The notes beneath the pieces were generated by a model. That model did not search any database. It saw nothing but the letters and a program-made list of their open reading frames with translations, and was not told the DNA's origin. The position numbers were made by a program, and so were the translations under genes. This document shows positions 1 through 5,887 of a stretch of DNA of 9,635 nucleotides, piece after piece; positions within the stretch are counted from its first letter, which is position 1, and each line of letters starts with the position of its first letter. Source of the stretch: Clostridiales bacterium (GTDB lineage Bacteria; Bacillota; Clostridia; Lachnospirales; Lachnospiraceae); the NCBI GenBank assembly GCA_021204765.1, contig JAJPYU010000164.1:1-9635 (forward strand). The letters run 5' to 3'.

Positions 1-632
1 GATGTCTGTATGAGCTCAAAATTTACATAATTCCTCAATATGCCTATAAGCTTCTCCGGGGTGGCGAAGCCGTCACCGAAAAGATTCTGGGCAGCCCAGA
101 TGGCATAATTGCTAAGCTTATTTTTACCGCCGGAGGCCGCAGCATCTGTTCCACTGACTAACTGCCCATCCGCCGCATCTGCGCCACCGGACAATTTTCC
201 TGCCGTATTCGCTGCCCCGGCCAGCTTCCCGGCCGCAGCATCAAAGAGGCGGCTAAGGGTATCTTCCGCCACAGCTTTGGCATTCGCCCCTGTCTCCACC
301 AGGCGGACATTCTGCAGAAATGCCTCTTTCGGCGAGGCACCCTCAGACTCAATAAATTTCTCCGCTATTTTTCCAAAATTAATATTCACCATGTCTGTGG
401 CTCTCATATCACGCCAGATATATTCCGCTGCGCCCAAGTCTCCCTGGGCAAAGAGCGCCGTATTAAAAGCTCCGATGGACGAGCCGGAGACCCCTGCAAT
501 TCTTCCGGCCAGCCCCAGCTCATCAAGTGCCTTCCATGCGCCTATCTCATATGACCCTTTAGACCCTCCGCCGGAAAACACCAGCCCCAGGCCATCGTTA
601 CATGTTTCTTCCATATAATTAGTTGTGTTCAT
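1..632 (-). CDS. Patatin-like phospholipase, N-terminal 210 residues (C-terminus beyond window)
   Basis: Bacterial patatin-family proteins are serine acyl hydrolases that use a Ser-Asp dyad on lipid esters. The frame is open from the ATG at 632 to base 1. The oxyanion-hole motif GGGSKG is at residues 21-26 and the nucleophile elbow GSSIG at 50-54 (Ser52 is the likely nucleophile), with the usual 25-30 residue spacing. The second dyad residue (Asp in a DGG/DGA motif) would lie outside the window, so activity cannot be judged. GGAGAG sits 4 nt before the ATG; an in-frame ATG at 614 has no ribosome site. Residues about 131-170 are an Ala/Gly/Ser/Asp-rich stretch unlike the rest of the domain, perhaps a loop insertion. 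There is no signal peptide, so it is probably cytoplasmic. It is divergent from the glycosyltransferase gene. The family is well supported; the substrate is unknown. Confidence 0.88.
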   Translation of the reverse strand, partial: MNTTNYMEETCNDGLGLVFSGGGSKGSYEIGAWKALDELGLAGRIAGVSGSSIGAFNTALFAQGDLGAAEYIWRDMRATDMVNINFGKIAEKFIESEGASPKEAFLQNVRLVETGANAKAVAEDTLSRLFDAAAGKLAGAANTAGKLSGGADAADGQLVSGTDAAASGGKNKLSNYAIWAAQNLFGDGFATPEKLIGILRNYVNFELIQT

Positions 633-661
633 ATAGCTCTCCGTTCTATAACTCTCCTCTG

Positions 662-670
662 CTTATACCA
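662..670 (-). promoter_or_regulatory. Possible extended -10 promoter of the patatin gene
   Basis: On the minus strand the bases read TGG followed by TATAAG, which fits an extended -10 element (TGn before the -10 hexamer). No good -35 box lies 17 nt upstream, as is usual for this class. Transcription would start near 655 and give a leader of about 20 nt carrying the GGAGAG site. Called by eye only. Confidence 0.35.
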
Positions 671-734
671 ATACCTTTCAAGACAAATATACTAACACAA
701 ATCTTCTCCCCAAAAAAGAGATTTATAAAATAGT

Positions 735-763
735 TTGACACAATTTACCAGTTCACGTTACAT
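735..763 (+). promoter_or_regulatory. Possible sigma-70-type promoter of the glycosyltransferase gene
   Basis: A perfect TTGACA -35 box (735-740) is followed, after exactly 17 nt, by TTACAT (758-763), a weak -10 match (3 of 6). It points into the 894 gene and would give a transcribed leader of roughly 120 nt containing the hairpins described separately. The TTG inside the -35 box opens the reading frame of the glycosyltransferase, but it is not the start codon. Confidence 0.4.
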
Positions 764-794
764 TTCAGCTGCCAGCCAGCTGACGCCTGAAATG
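761..794 (+). repeat. Overlapping inverted repeats in the glycosyltransferase leader
   Basis: Two perfect inverted repeats share bases. CATTTCAG (761-768) pairs with CTGAAATG (787-794). TCAGCTG (765-771) pairs with CAGCTGA (777-783) around a 5-nt loop. The full outer and inner stems exclude each other, so the RNA could switch between two folds, or the DNA could be a binding site just downstream of the -10 box. No known riboswitch consensus was recognised. Confidence 0.4.
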
Positions 795-805
795 CAACTG
801 CAGCG

Positions 806-837
806 GGAGCCTGAAAAACAGCTCCGTGGTTTTTCTT
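806..837 (+). terminator. Terminator-like hairpin in the glycosyltransferase leader (possible attenuator)
   Basis: GGAG (806-809) and CTG (811-813), separated by one bulged C, can pair with CAG (819-821) and CTCC (822-825) around an AAAAA loop. After GTGG comes a T-rich run (830-837, TTTTTCTT). The shape resembles an intrinsic terminator lying 57 nt before the ATG at 894. A competing stem, CCGTG (824-828) with CACGG (844-848), would break its base, as in an antiterminator. The stem is short and bulged, so this is only a candidate. Confidence 0.3.
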
Positions 838-893
838 GCAATTCACGGTCTAAATTGTTAAAATATCCAGCGATAAACAACTCGGAGGTCGCT

Positions 894-1634
894 ATGACTG
901 AAAAGCTCATCACTTTTGTGGTACCCTGCTATAATTCACAGGATTATATGAAAAAATGTCTGGACAGTCTCATCCCCGCCGGGGAATGTGCGGAAATACT
1001 CATCATAAATGACGGCTCCAACGACCGTACCGGGGAAATTGCTTCCTCCTTTGAGAAGCGTTATCCCCATATCTGCCGTGTAATCACCCAGCAAAACGGC
1101 GGTCACGGTGCCGGGATAAATCACGGCCTGCGCGAGGCCGGAGGGCGCTATTTTAAGGTGGTGGACTCAGACGACTGGGTGGATGAACCCTCCCTTATCC
1201 GGTTGCTTGCCGCATTAAATGATCTGGAAAAAGATGGCGGCGCTGACATCCTCTTTGTAAATTACATCTATGACAATGTGGATCCCTCTCTCACAAAAAC
1301 AGTGAGCTTTTCAAATGTTTTCCCCACTGGCCATATCTTTGATTGGAACGAGGTGGGACGTTTTCGTCTCTGGCAGTACCTCTTCATGCACGCCTGCATC
1401 CACCGCACAGAGCTTTTGCGGGGCTGCGGCCTGGTGCTGCCGGAGCATACCTTTTATGAGGACGAGCTATTCTCCTACTATCCCCTGCCGCAGGCTCACC
1501 GCCTCTATTATCTGGATGCCGACTTCTATCACTATCGGATAGGCCGTACAGGCCAGTCCGTGGAGGAGGACATTATGGCTCAGCGCTATGAGCACCAGAT
1601 AAGAATTTCCTGCGGCATATCTGTCTTTCCGTAA
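894..1634 (+). CDS. Family 2 glycosyltransferase (GT-A fold), 3'-truncated
   Basis: GT2 enzymes transfer a sugar from a nucleotide-sugar donor, usually for cell-surface or exopolysaccharide synthesis, at the cytoplasmic face. The start is the ATG at 894 with CGGAGG 6 nt before it; the frame is open back to a TTG at 735, but that has no ribosome site. Of 246 residues, the N-terminus shows the GT-A signature (FVVPCYNS at 8-15, NDGS at 39-42, NGGHGAG at 68-74) and the metal-binding DSDD at 91-94. A later HTFYEDELF segment and a YYLD...YRIGR...QSV block match a Clostridia GT2 subfamily I recall as roughly 320-350 residues long. Similarity stops near residue 238 and the last 8 residues are read from antisense of the neighbouring cyclo-ligase gene. 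The protein therefore lacks about 80-100 C-terminal residues and may be inactive. It overlaps the convergent gene by 62 nt. Confidence 0.85.
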   Translation: MTEKLITFVVPCYNSQDYMKKCLDSLIPAGECAEILIINDGSNDRTGEIASSFEKRYPHICRVITQQNGGHGAGINHGLREAGGRYFKVVDSDDWVDEPSLIRLLAALNDLEKDGGADILFVNYIYDNVDPSLTKTVSFSNVFPTGHIFDWNEVGRFRLWQYLFMHACIHRTELLRGCGLVLPEHTFYEDELFSYYPLPQAHRLYYLDADFYHYRIGRTGQSVEEDIMAQRYEHQIRISCGISVFP

Positions 1635-2178
1635 ATACCATGTCCATGGGATAATCCCATGGATTTGCAGGTATGTGATCCGCTTTCTGCACTTCAAATG
1701 CTACTGCGGCAATACAGGCATCCCTGCGGCACTGCGGCAGATAGCGGTCATAATATCCCGCACCCATACCCATGCGATGGCAATCTCTGTCAAAAACCGA
1801 ACAGGGACATATCACCATATCGATCTCCTCCGGCGAAATCATAAGGGATTTTTCCAATATGGGCTCCTCTATGCCAAAATGTCCCTTTTTAAAAGTTGTC
1901 GAATCCTCCGGAACCAATGCTGCCATCTCAGTATCATTTATACACAATGGATAGGCCAGCCGCTTTCCGTCCGCCCGGGCTTCATATTCTAATATGCTTA
2001 AGCTGACCTCTCCCCGGATGGCCCGATACAGCAGGATGGTATCCGCCGCCTGATATTCCGAAGATGCCAGAATATTCTTTACAATATCAGCCGACAGTGC
2101 TTTCCTCTGCTCTTCTGCCAGGCTGTCCCTTGCGTAGATTTTTTCTTCCCTCAGGAGCTGATTTAATAGCATACTCAT
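1573..2178 (-). CDS. fau: 5-formyltetrahydrofolate cyclo-ligase (MTHFS family)
   Basis: This enzyme converts 5-formyltetrahydrofolate plus ATP to 5,10-methenyltetrahydrofolate, returning a dead-end folate to one-carbon metabolism in the cytoplasm. The 201-residue protein has the family pattern: a basic N-terminal helix, ILLYRAIRGEVS (49-60), FGIEEP (101-106), the phosphate-binding RMGMGAGYYDRYLP (135-148) and IPANPWDYPMDMVFTE (169-184). About 190 residues is normal length. The last ~11 residues (from about 191) read antisense of the glycosyltransferase, so the native C-terminus was replaced at the joint. Because the family ends near the TER-x-x-xRR segment, the enzyme may still work. Start choice is uncertain: ATG at 2178 or 2172, or TTG at 2184; none has a strong ribosome site. 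Confidence 0.88.
   Translation of the reverse strand: MSMLLNQLLREEKIYARDSLAEEQRKALSADIVKNILASSEYQAADTILLYRAIRGEVSLSILEYEARADGKRLAYPLCINDTEMAALVPEDSTTFKKGHFGIEEPILEKSLMISPEEIDMVICPCSVFDRDCHRMGMGAGYYDRYLPQCRRDACIAAVAFEVQKADHIPANPWDYPMDMVFTERQICRRKFLSGAHSAEP
1600..1615. other. Joint fusing the interiors of two convergent genes
   Basis: Left of this point the plus strand encodes glycosyltransferase family sequence (ending near QIRI). Right of it the minus strand encodes cyclo-ligase family sequence (ending near TERQICRR). Neither gene keeps its own end, there is no intergenic space and no terminator. No IS end or target duplication is visible. The exact base cannot be fixed without homologues. 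Confidence 0.6.
1643..1663. repeat. 21-bp perfect palindrome inside the cyclo-ligase gene
   Basis: TCCATGGGAT (1643-1652) and ATCCCATGGA (1654-1663) are exact inverted copies around one central base. The segment encodes the conserved NPWDYPMD of the cyclo-ligase, so it is probably a codon-level coincidence rather than a regulatory site. Confidence 0.5.
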
Positions 2179-2475
2179 TTTCAAGTTATATCCATATTTT
2201 CTTCATTTGGTAATTTCAACAAATCTATATTACTCATAGTTAAAATTTTAGCTTAAAATAGATGTCCTAACAAGATATAGATAATATTTTTTCTATCAAT
2301 TTCTTCCAATACTCATCATTAAGGCGTCCTCCGAAAATCTCCTGACTCTGTCCAAGGTACCGGGCGCCGCATGGAAAATCTGATGGAGTAACAGTGGCCT
2401 GTAAAGTAAACCTTGATTTTTATTTCCGGATTGCATATGCTTATATCAATAAGACATACAAGGAGGCGACATCCT
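2179..2475. other. Intergenic region between cyclo-ligase and MalY-like gene
   Basis: Bases 2185-2300 are AT-rich and probably hold the cyclo-ligase promoter. On the minus strand TTGAAA and TATGGA lie 17 nt apart just before the start codons, but that is too close to them to be convincing. A possible gene remnant occupies 2267-2419 and the ribosome site of the MalY-like gene is at 2461-2466. No RNA gene or clear terminator was found. Confidence 0.4.
2267..2419 (-). pseudogene. Possible C-terminal remnant of an unidentified gene
   Basis: On the minus strand an open stretch of about 50 codons ends at a TAG (2269-2267) and is closed upstream by an in-frame TAA just above 2419. It has no start codon with a ribosome site. 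The translation looks protein-like, with FPCGARYLGQSQEIFGG followed by RLNDEYWKKLIEKI, ending as a helical tail. I do not recognise the family. It could be the end of a gene whose front was lost at a further joint between about 2420 and 2460, or a chance open frame. Confidence 0.3.
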
Positions 2476-2784
2476 GTGAAATATGATTTTACATCCATCA
2501 TGTCCCGCAGTGGGCACGATGCCATAGCGATAGATGAGATAGGCAAAAACCCCGGCTTCGCTCCGGAAGCTCCGGAGGAGGGATATGACGTCATACCCAT
2601 GTGGGTGGCGGATATGAATTTCTCCACGGTGCCTACGGTACAGGAGGCCATTATAGAGAGGGCGAAGCATCCGGCTTTCGGATATTTCTCACCCAGGGAC
2701 GAGTATTTTGACTCCATCATACGCTGGCAGGTATGTCTCATATACCCAGCAGTATTATTTTATTCAGTATCCCGCTGCCGGTAA
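2476..2784 (+). pseudogene. Truncated MalY/PatB-type PLP aminotransferase/C-S lyase (N-terminal ~85 residues)
   Basis: Intact MalY/PatB proteins are fold-type I PLP enzymes of about 390 residues that cleave cystathionine and related C-S bonds. The start is a GTG at 2476 with a perfect AGGAGG at 2461-2466 (9-nt spacing). The N-terminus follows the family: KYDFTSIMSRSGHDAIAID, then GYDVIPMWVADMNFSTVPTV and FGYFSPRDEYFDSIIRWQ. Family similarity stops at Gln85 (base 2730). The last 17 codons are antisense of the permease gene, ending in TAA at 2782-2784. The PLP-binding lysine and nearly the whole catalytic domain are absent, so it cannot be an active enzyme. A Gly/Glu/Pro insertion (about residues 24-36) precedes the VIPMWVADM motif. 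It overlaps the convergent permease by 47 nt. Confidence 0.8.
2728..2745. other. Second joint: MalY-like gene fused to permease gene
   Basis: The plus-strand MalY-like similarity ends at base 2730, and the minus-strand permease frame reaches its TGA at 2740-2738. No intergenic DNA or terminator remains between them. Both proteins appear cut here: the PLP enzyme after about 85 residues and the permease before its expected last membrane helix. Confidence 0.6.
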
Positions 2785-4981
2785 GCAGGGGCACCAGGGA
2801 AATGTGCTTCACGGCGGCAACCTGCATCAGACCCAGCAGCGGCGGCAGGACAAAGACTATGGCAGAGATCAGCATAGTGCGGAAGGTATCCCGGCAGAAG
2901 CGGGAGAGCAGCCTGATGACAGCGAGACAGACCCACATTCCGACAAACTTTATGGCATAGAGTATGACCATATATTGCCAGATTTTTACAGCAGGGGAGC
3001 AGCCGTCGAAGATCTCCAGGCTGGCCAGAGGCGCCTGCCACTGATTCAACCCTATCTTAATAAGTATCATGAGGAAATCCCCACCGTATACCAACAGGAA
3101 AATGACAAGAGCCGAAATGAAAGAAACTTTTCTCTTTGCCAGGAGCGTGTCCTTTCCTCCACCTCGGGTGGTGGCGATGAGCTTATCCATGCCGCAGCCG
3201 GCATCACCGGCGAAAACTGATGACAGACAGACGCACAGCAATATGCCAAAGAGCAAGGCATTTATCATGTCCCGCTGCTCATTCTGGCCCATCAGTTCAT
3301 TGTAGCCACTCGGGTAAACCATGCAGAGAGCCTTGCCTGTCTGCTCCACTTCTCCATTGCCACCGTCGGTTATATTGCTCCCAGCGCTACTTTCAATCAT
3401 CTCCTTCTCACTTATAATTCTATCATACTCCTCAGCCACCATCTCCCAGGCCTTTTCCGGGAGCAGCTGCTGCCAGATGTCGCTCTGCTCGGAGAGATCG
3501 TCTGTGGAATAATAATCCTCGTAAAGTTCTTCGTACCGGGCATTCTCTTTCTCTACATAGTCCGCCGTCTCATCTGTGACAGGCCCGGACAGATAGTCCA
3601 TGTAGGACTTGTAATAGACTTCATCTGCCTGGGAAAAGTAATCGTAATCGCATATCCTGTATATCTGTATGACCGCAAAGAGGATGAGCACCCATATCAC
3701 CCCGGTCTTTTTGACCAGCTTCAGATACTCGAAGCCTGCTATGCTGCGGACACGTCCTTTTGTTTTCCTGAAAAGCCTAATCTCCAGATTCCCGGAGGAC
3801 TGCATATACCGGCTTCCTCCCGAGATGTAAATGCTGACAATGATCAGTGCCAATACTGCCATGATCATCAGTATCAGTGCGCTGGCCATAAAGCTGGCCG
3901 GCCGCCCGAACAGATTGAGATTCTCATAGGATGCAATCATCTGGTCTGTGTGCAGGAAGCTGATAAGGTTCAGATATTTTAGCGCCATAAAGCGACTGTT
4001 CTCGGGAATGAGAAGATAAAGAGCGGCACTCCCGCCATAGGCGATGACACAGGCTGCTATAAATTGGAGCATGCTTTTCCCGGCCAGGCAGATCAGGAAA
4101 AATATCAGGCCAAGCATCAGACAAAGGAGCAGCTTTATGATGAAAAACAGGACAAAATATCCCATCACAGACAGATGCAGAGCGCAGGACTTGTAACCAT
4201 ACACAGACTGTATGGGGCGGGTCAGATCCCCGAAGCCATACTGCCTTCCCGCCAGGGCAAAATCCTCCCCGTAAATTATGCCTCCAAAGACTGCCGTCAG
4301 TGTCACCATGGCTGCGAGCTTAGCCGCAGTTGTCTGCCTGTGTCCGTTGTTGGTGGGGGAGATGAGCATAAGCAGACCATTCTGCTTCTCCCCAAATATG
4401 AGAAATACGCACAAAGCCGCCAGCAGGACGGCCATGATAAGATCAGTCCCATATTCGCCTGTGGCCGAGATCACACCCTGGGAAATGTCAAAGATTGGTT
4501 CTATATCTGACAGCCCGGAGAAATCCGCCACGGTTTTTTCTATATTTTTTAAGGAGAATCCGGAGGAGCTTCCGAAGATGGAGACGGCCACCATATTTGA
4601 AGCATTGGTCTGCACCTGGGCAAGATAGTCCTGATAGCCGCTTACCTGCCCGGCCTCATTTATGACATCATAATAAAGATTCATTTCTGTCCAGATGTCA
4701 TCGGTATAGAGACAGTATCCGTCCTCATCTGACCAGTCATTAGTGTCAAATATGTAATCCTGAATATCCTCCAGCTTTTCATTTAAGATATCTGCCGCCT
4801 CCCCAGCGGACAGTCCGGCCAGGTCATCCATCAGTACCGCGTACATCTGCGGCGTGTATGATGAGTCGCCATTTCCCTGAAAAGTGAAGAGCAGCAGGTT
4901 CACCGCGGCGCAGATTACCAGTATGACTATGAAAATTTTCTGGCAGAACAGTTTCCCGAGCTCATATCTGATCAGACGCAT
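2738..4981 (-). CDS. ABC-2-type transporter permease with internal duplication, probably C-terminally truncated
   Basis: This is the membrane subunit of an exporter-type ABC system. The 747-residue protein is two similar halves. Each starts with a basic segment and one helix (about 15-33 and 426-442), then a long outside domain (about 34-180 and 443-570, acidic and Tyr-rich), then a cluster of helices. In half 1 these are about 181-197, 221-238, 271-299, 304-324 and 365-386. In half 2 they are about 573-590, 617-640, 667-690 and 703-722. Half 2 stops at NKIILLGI, where half 1 continues into its final helix, so the last helix seems lost at the joint. The ATG overlaps the ATPase gene by 20 nt, with GAGGA 11 nt before it, suggesting coupled translation. 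The cargo cannot be read from sequence. Lantibiotic-immunity-like or antimicrobial export is one option. Confidence 0.8.
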   Translation of the reverse strand: MRLIRYELGKLFCQKIFIVILVICAAVNLLLFTFQGNGDSSYTPQMYAVLMDDLAGLSAGEAADILNEKLEDIQDYIFDTNDWSDEDGYCLYTDDIWTEMNLYYDVINEAGQVSGYQDYLAQVQTNASNMVAVSIFGSSSGFSLKNIEKTVADFSGLSDIEPIFDISQGVISATGEYGTDLIMAVLLAALCVFLIFGEKQNGLLMLISPTNNGHRQTTAAKLAAMVTLTAVFGGIIYGEDFALAGRQYGFGDLTRPIQSVYGYKSCALHLSVMGYFVLFFIIKLLLCLMLGLIFFLICLAGKSMLQFIAACVIAYGGSAALYLLIPENSRFMALKYLNLISFLHTDQMIASYENLNLFGRPASFMASALILMIMAVLALIIVSIYISGGSRYMQSSGNLEIRLFRKTKGRVRSIAGFEYLKLVKKTGVIWVLILFAVIQIYRICDYDYFSQADEVYYKSYMDYLSGPVTDETADYVEKENARYEELYEDYYSTDDLSEQSDIWQQLLPEKAWEMVAEEYDRIISEKEMIESSAGSNITDGGNGEVEQTGKALCMVYPSGYNELMGQNEQRDMINALLFGILLCVCLSSVFAGDAGCGMDKLIATTRGGGKDTLLAKRKVSFISALVIFLLVYGGDFLMILIKIGLNQWQAPLASLEIFDGCSPAVKIWQYMVILYAIKFVGMWVCLAVIRLLSRFCRDTFRTMLISAIVFVLPPLLGLMQVAAVKHISLVPLLTGSGILNKIILLGI

Positions 4982-5861
4982 TTGATACTACTTCCTCTTT
5001 AAATTGAAAATGAAACAAATACACATCCTCCAGGGTGGGTATAGCCGGGGACACCGGCCAGGAAGTATCCGGCTCATCAGCCAGTATCCTTATCCTGGCC
5101 TGTTTCCCGTCACTTAAGATATTCGAGACACAGTATGCCGCCTCTATCTCATCTATTCTGTATGCGGGAACAGCAATCTCATGGACATATGGAGCGATCT
5201 CATCGGTCAGATCACTGATGGATGCCTTTCGTATCAGCTGCCCACCACCCAGAAGCATCACCTCCCGTGAGATGTGCTCCACGTCGGAGACTACATGGGT
5301 GGCTATGATCACAGTCTTGTTCCCGGAGATTGAGGAGATGAGATTGCGTATCCTTATCCTTTCCCGAGGATCAAGTCCCGCCGTGGGCTCATCCAGTATC
5401 AGCAGGGCCGGGTCATTTATGATGGCAGCCGCCAGAAGTATCCTCTGGCGCATTCCTCCGGAATAGGCGTGAAGCTTCTTGGAGAGTTCATCTGCCAGGT
5501 TCACCTGGGCGGCCACCTCAGCCACCCGTTCCCCGGTCTTTTCTTTGGGTATGCCCTTTAAGGCCGCCATATACGCCAGGAAGTCCCAGCCGGAAAAGCC
5601 GGGATAGAGATTCTGCTGCTGGGGCATGTATCCTAAGAGGCTTCTGTACTCCCGGCCCATTTTTTGGATGTCTTCCCCGTCACAGCGCACGCTTCCTTTT
5701 GTTTGCTCCAGGTTCCCAACCAGTATATTCATCAGGGTGCTCTTTCCCGCGCCGTTGGGACCCAGCAGGCCGTATATTCCGTTCTCCAGTGTCAGGCTCA
5801 CATCCCGAAGAGCGTATTTTTCACCGTATTTTTTTGAGAGTTTACTTATCTCGATCTTCAT
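4962..5861 (-). CDS. ABC transporter ATP-binding protein (exporter type)
   Basis: This cytoplasmic ATPase drives the permease encoded by the next gene. All nucleotide-binding motifs are intact in the 299 residues: Walker A GPNGAGKST (34-42), Q-loop PQQQ (80-83), signature YSGGMRQR (133-140), Walker B LLILDEP (153-159, catalytic Glu158), D-loop GLDP (162-165) and switch His189. The sequence resembles the CcmA/DrrA-like class that partners ABC-2 permeases. Residues about 215-299 form a C-terminal extension typical of that class. The ATG at 5861 has GGAG about 9 nt upstream, and the gene starts 26 nt after the stop of the preceding lipoprotein gene, so the two are almost certainly cotranscribed. 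Its last 20 nt contain the permease start. Confidence 0.95.
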   Translation of the reverse strand: MKIEISKLSKKYGEKYALRDVSLTLENGIYGLLGPNGAGKSTLMNILVGNLEQTKGSVRCDGEDIQKMGREYRSLLGYMPQQQNLYPGFSGWDFLAYMAALKGIPKEKTGERVAEVAAQVNLADELSKKLHAYSGGMRQRILLAAAIINDPALLILDEPTAGLDPRERIRIRNLISSISGNKTVIIATHVVSDVEHISREVMLLGGGQLIRKASISDLTDEIAPYVHEIAVPAYRIDEIEAAYCVSNILSDGKQARIRILADEPDTSWPVSPAIPTLEDVYLFHFQFKEEVVSNASDQI

Positions 5862-5887
5862 GCATTTACTCCGCTTTTGCTATAGTC

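Noticed and set aside
109..618. Plus-strand open frame of 169 codons opposite the patatin gene
   Set aside because: The minus strand carries clear patatin motifs and a ribosome site. The plus frame is Pro/Ala/Ser-rich antisense sequence.
735..893. TTG at 735 as the glycosyltransferase start, adding 53 residues
   Set aside because: The TTG is part of a TTGACA box, has no ribosome site, and the added sequence is not GT2-like. The ATG at 894 has CGGAGG at proper spacing.
1643..1663. 21-bp palindrome as an operator or integration site
   Set aside because: It encodes the conserved NPWDYPMD of the cyclo-ligase, so protein constraint explains it.
1667..1676. Ten bases (GCAGGTATGT) shared with 2727-2736 at the second joint, as possible recombination homology
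   Set aside because: Ten-base matches are expected many times by chance in 9.6 kb, and the copy at 1667 is about 55 bases from the first joint.
2179..2235. Minus-strand 18-codon frame starting ATG AGT AAT ATA just before the cyclo-ligase
   Set aside because: There is no ribosome site and it is too short to support a leader peptide or gene.
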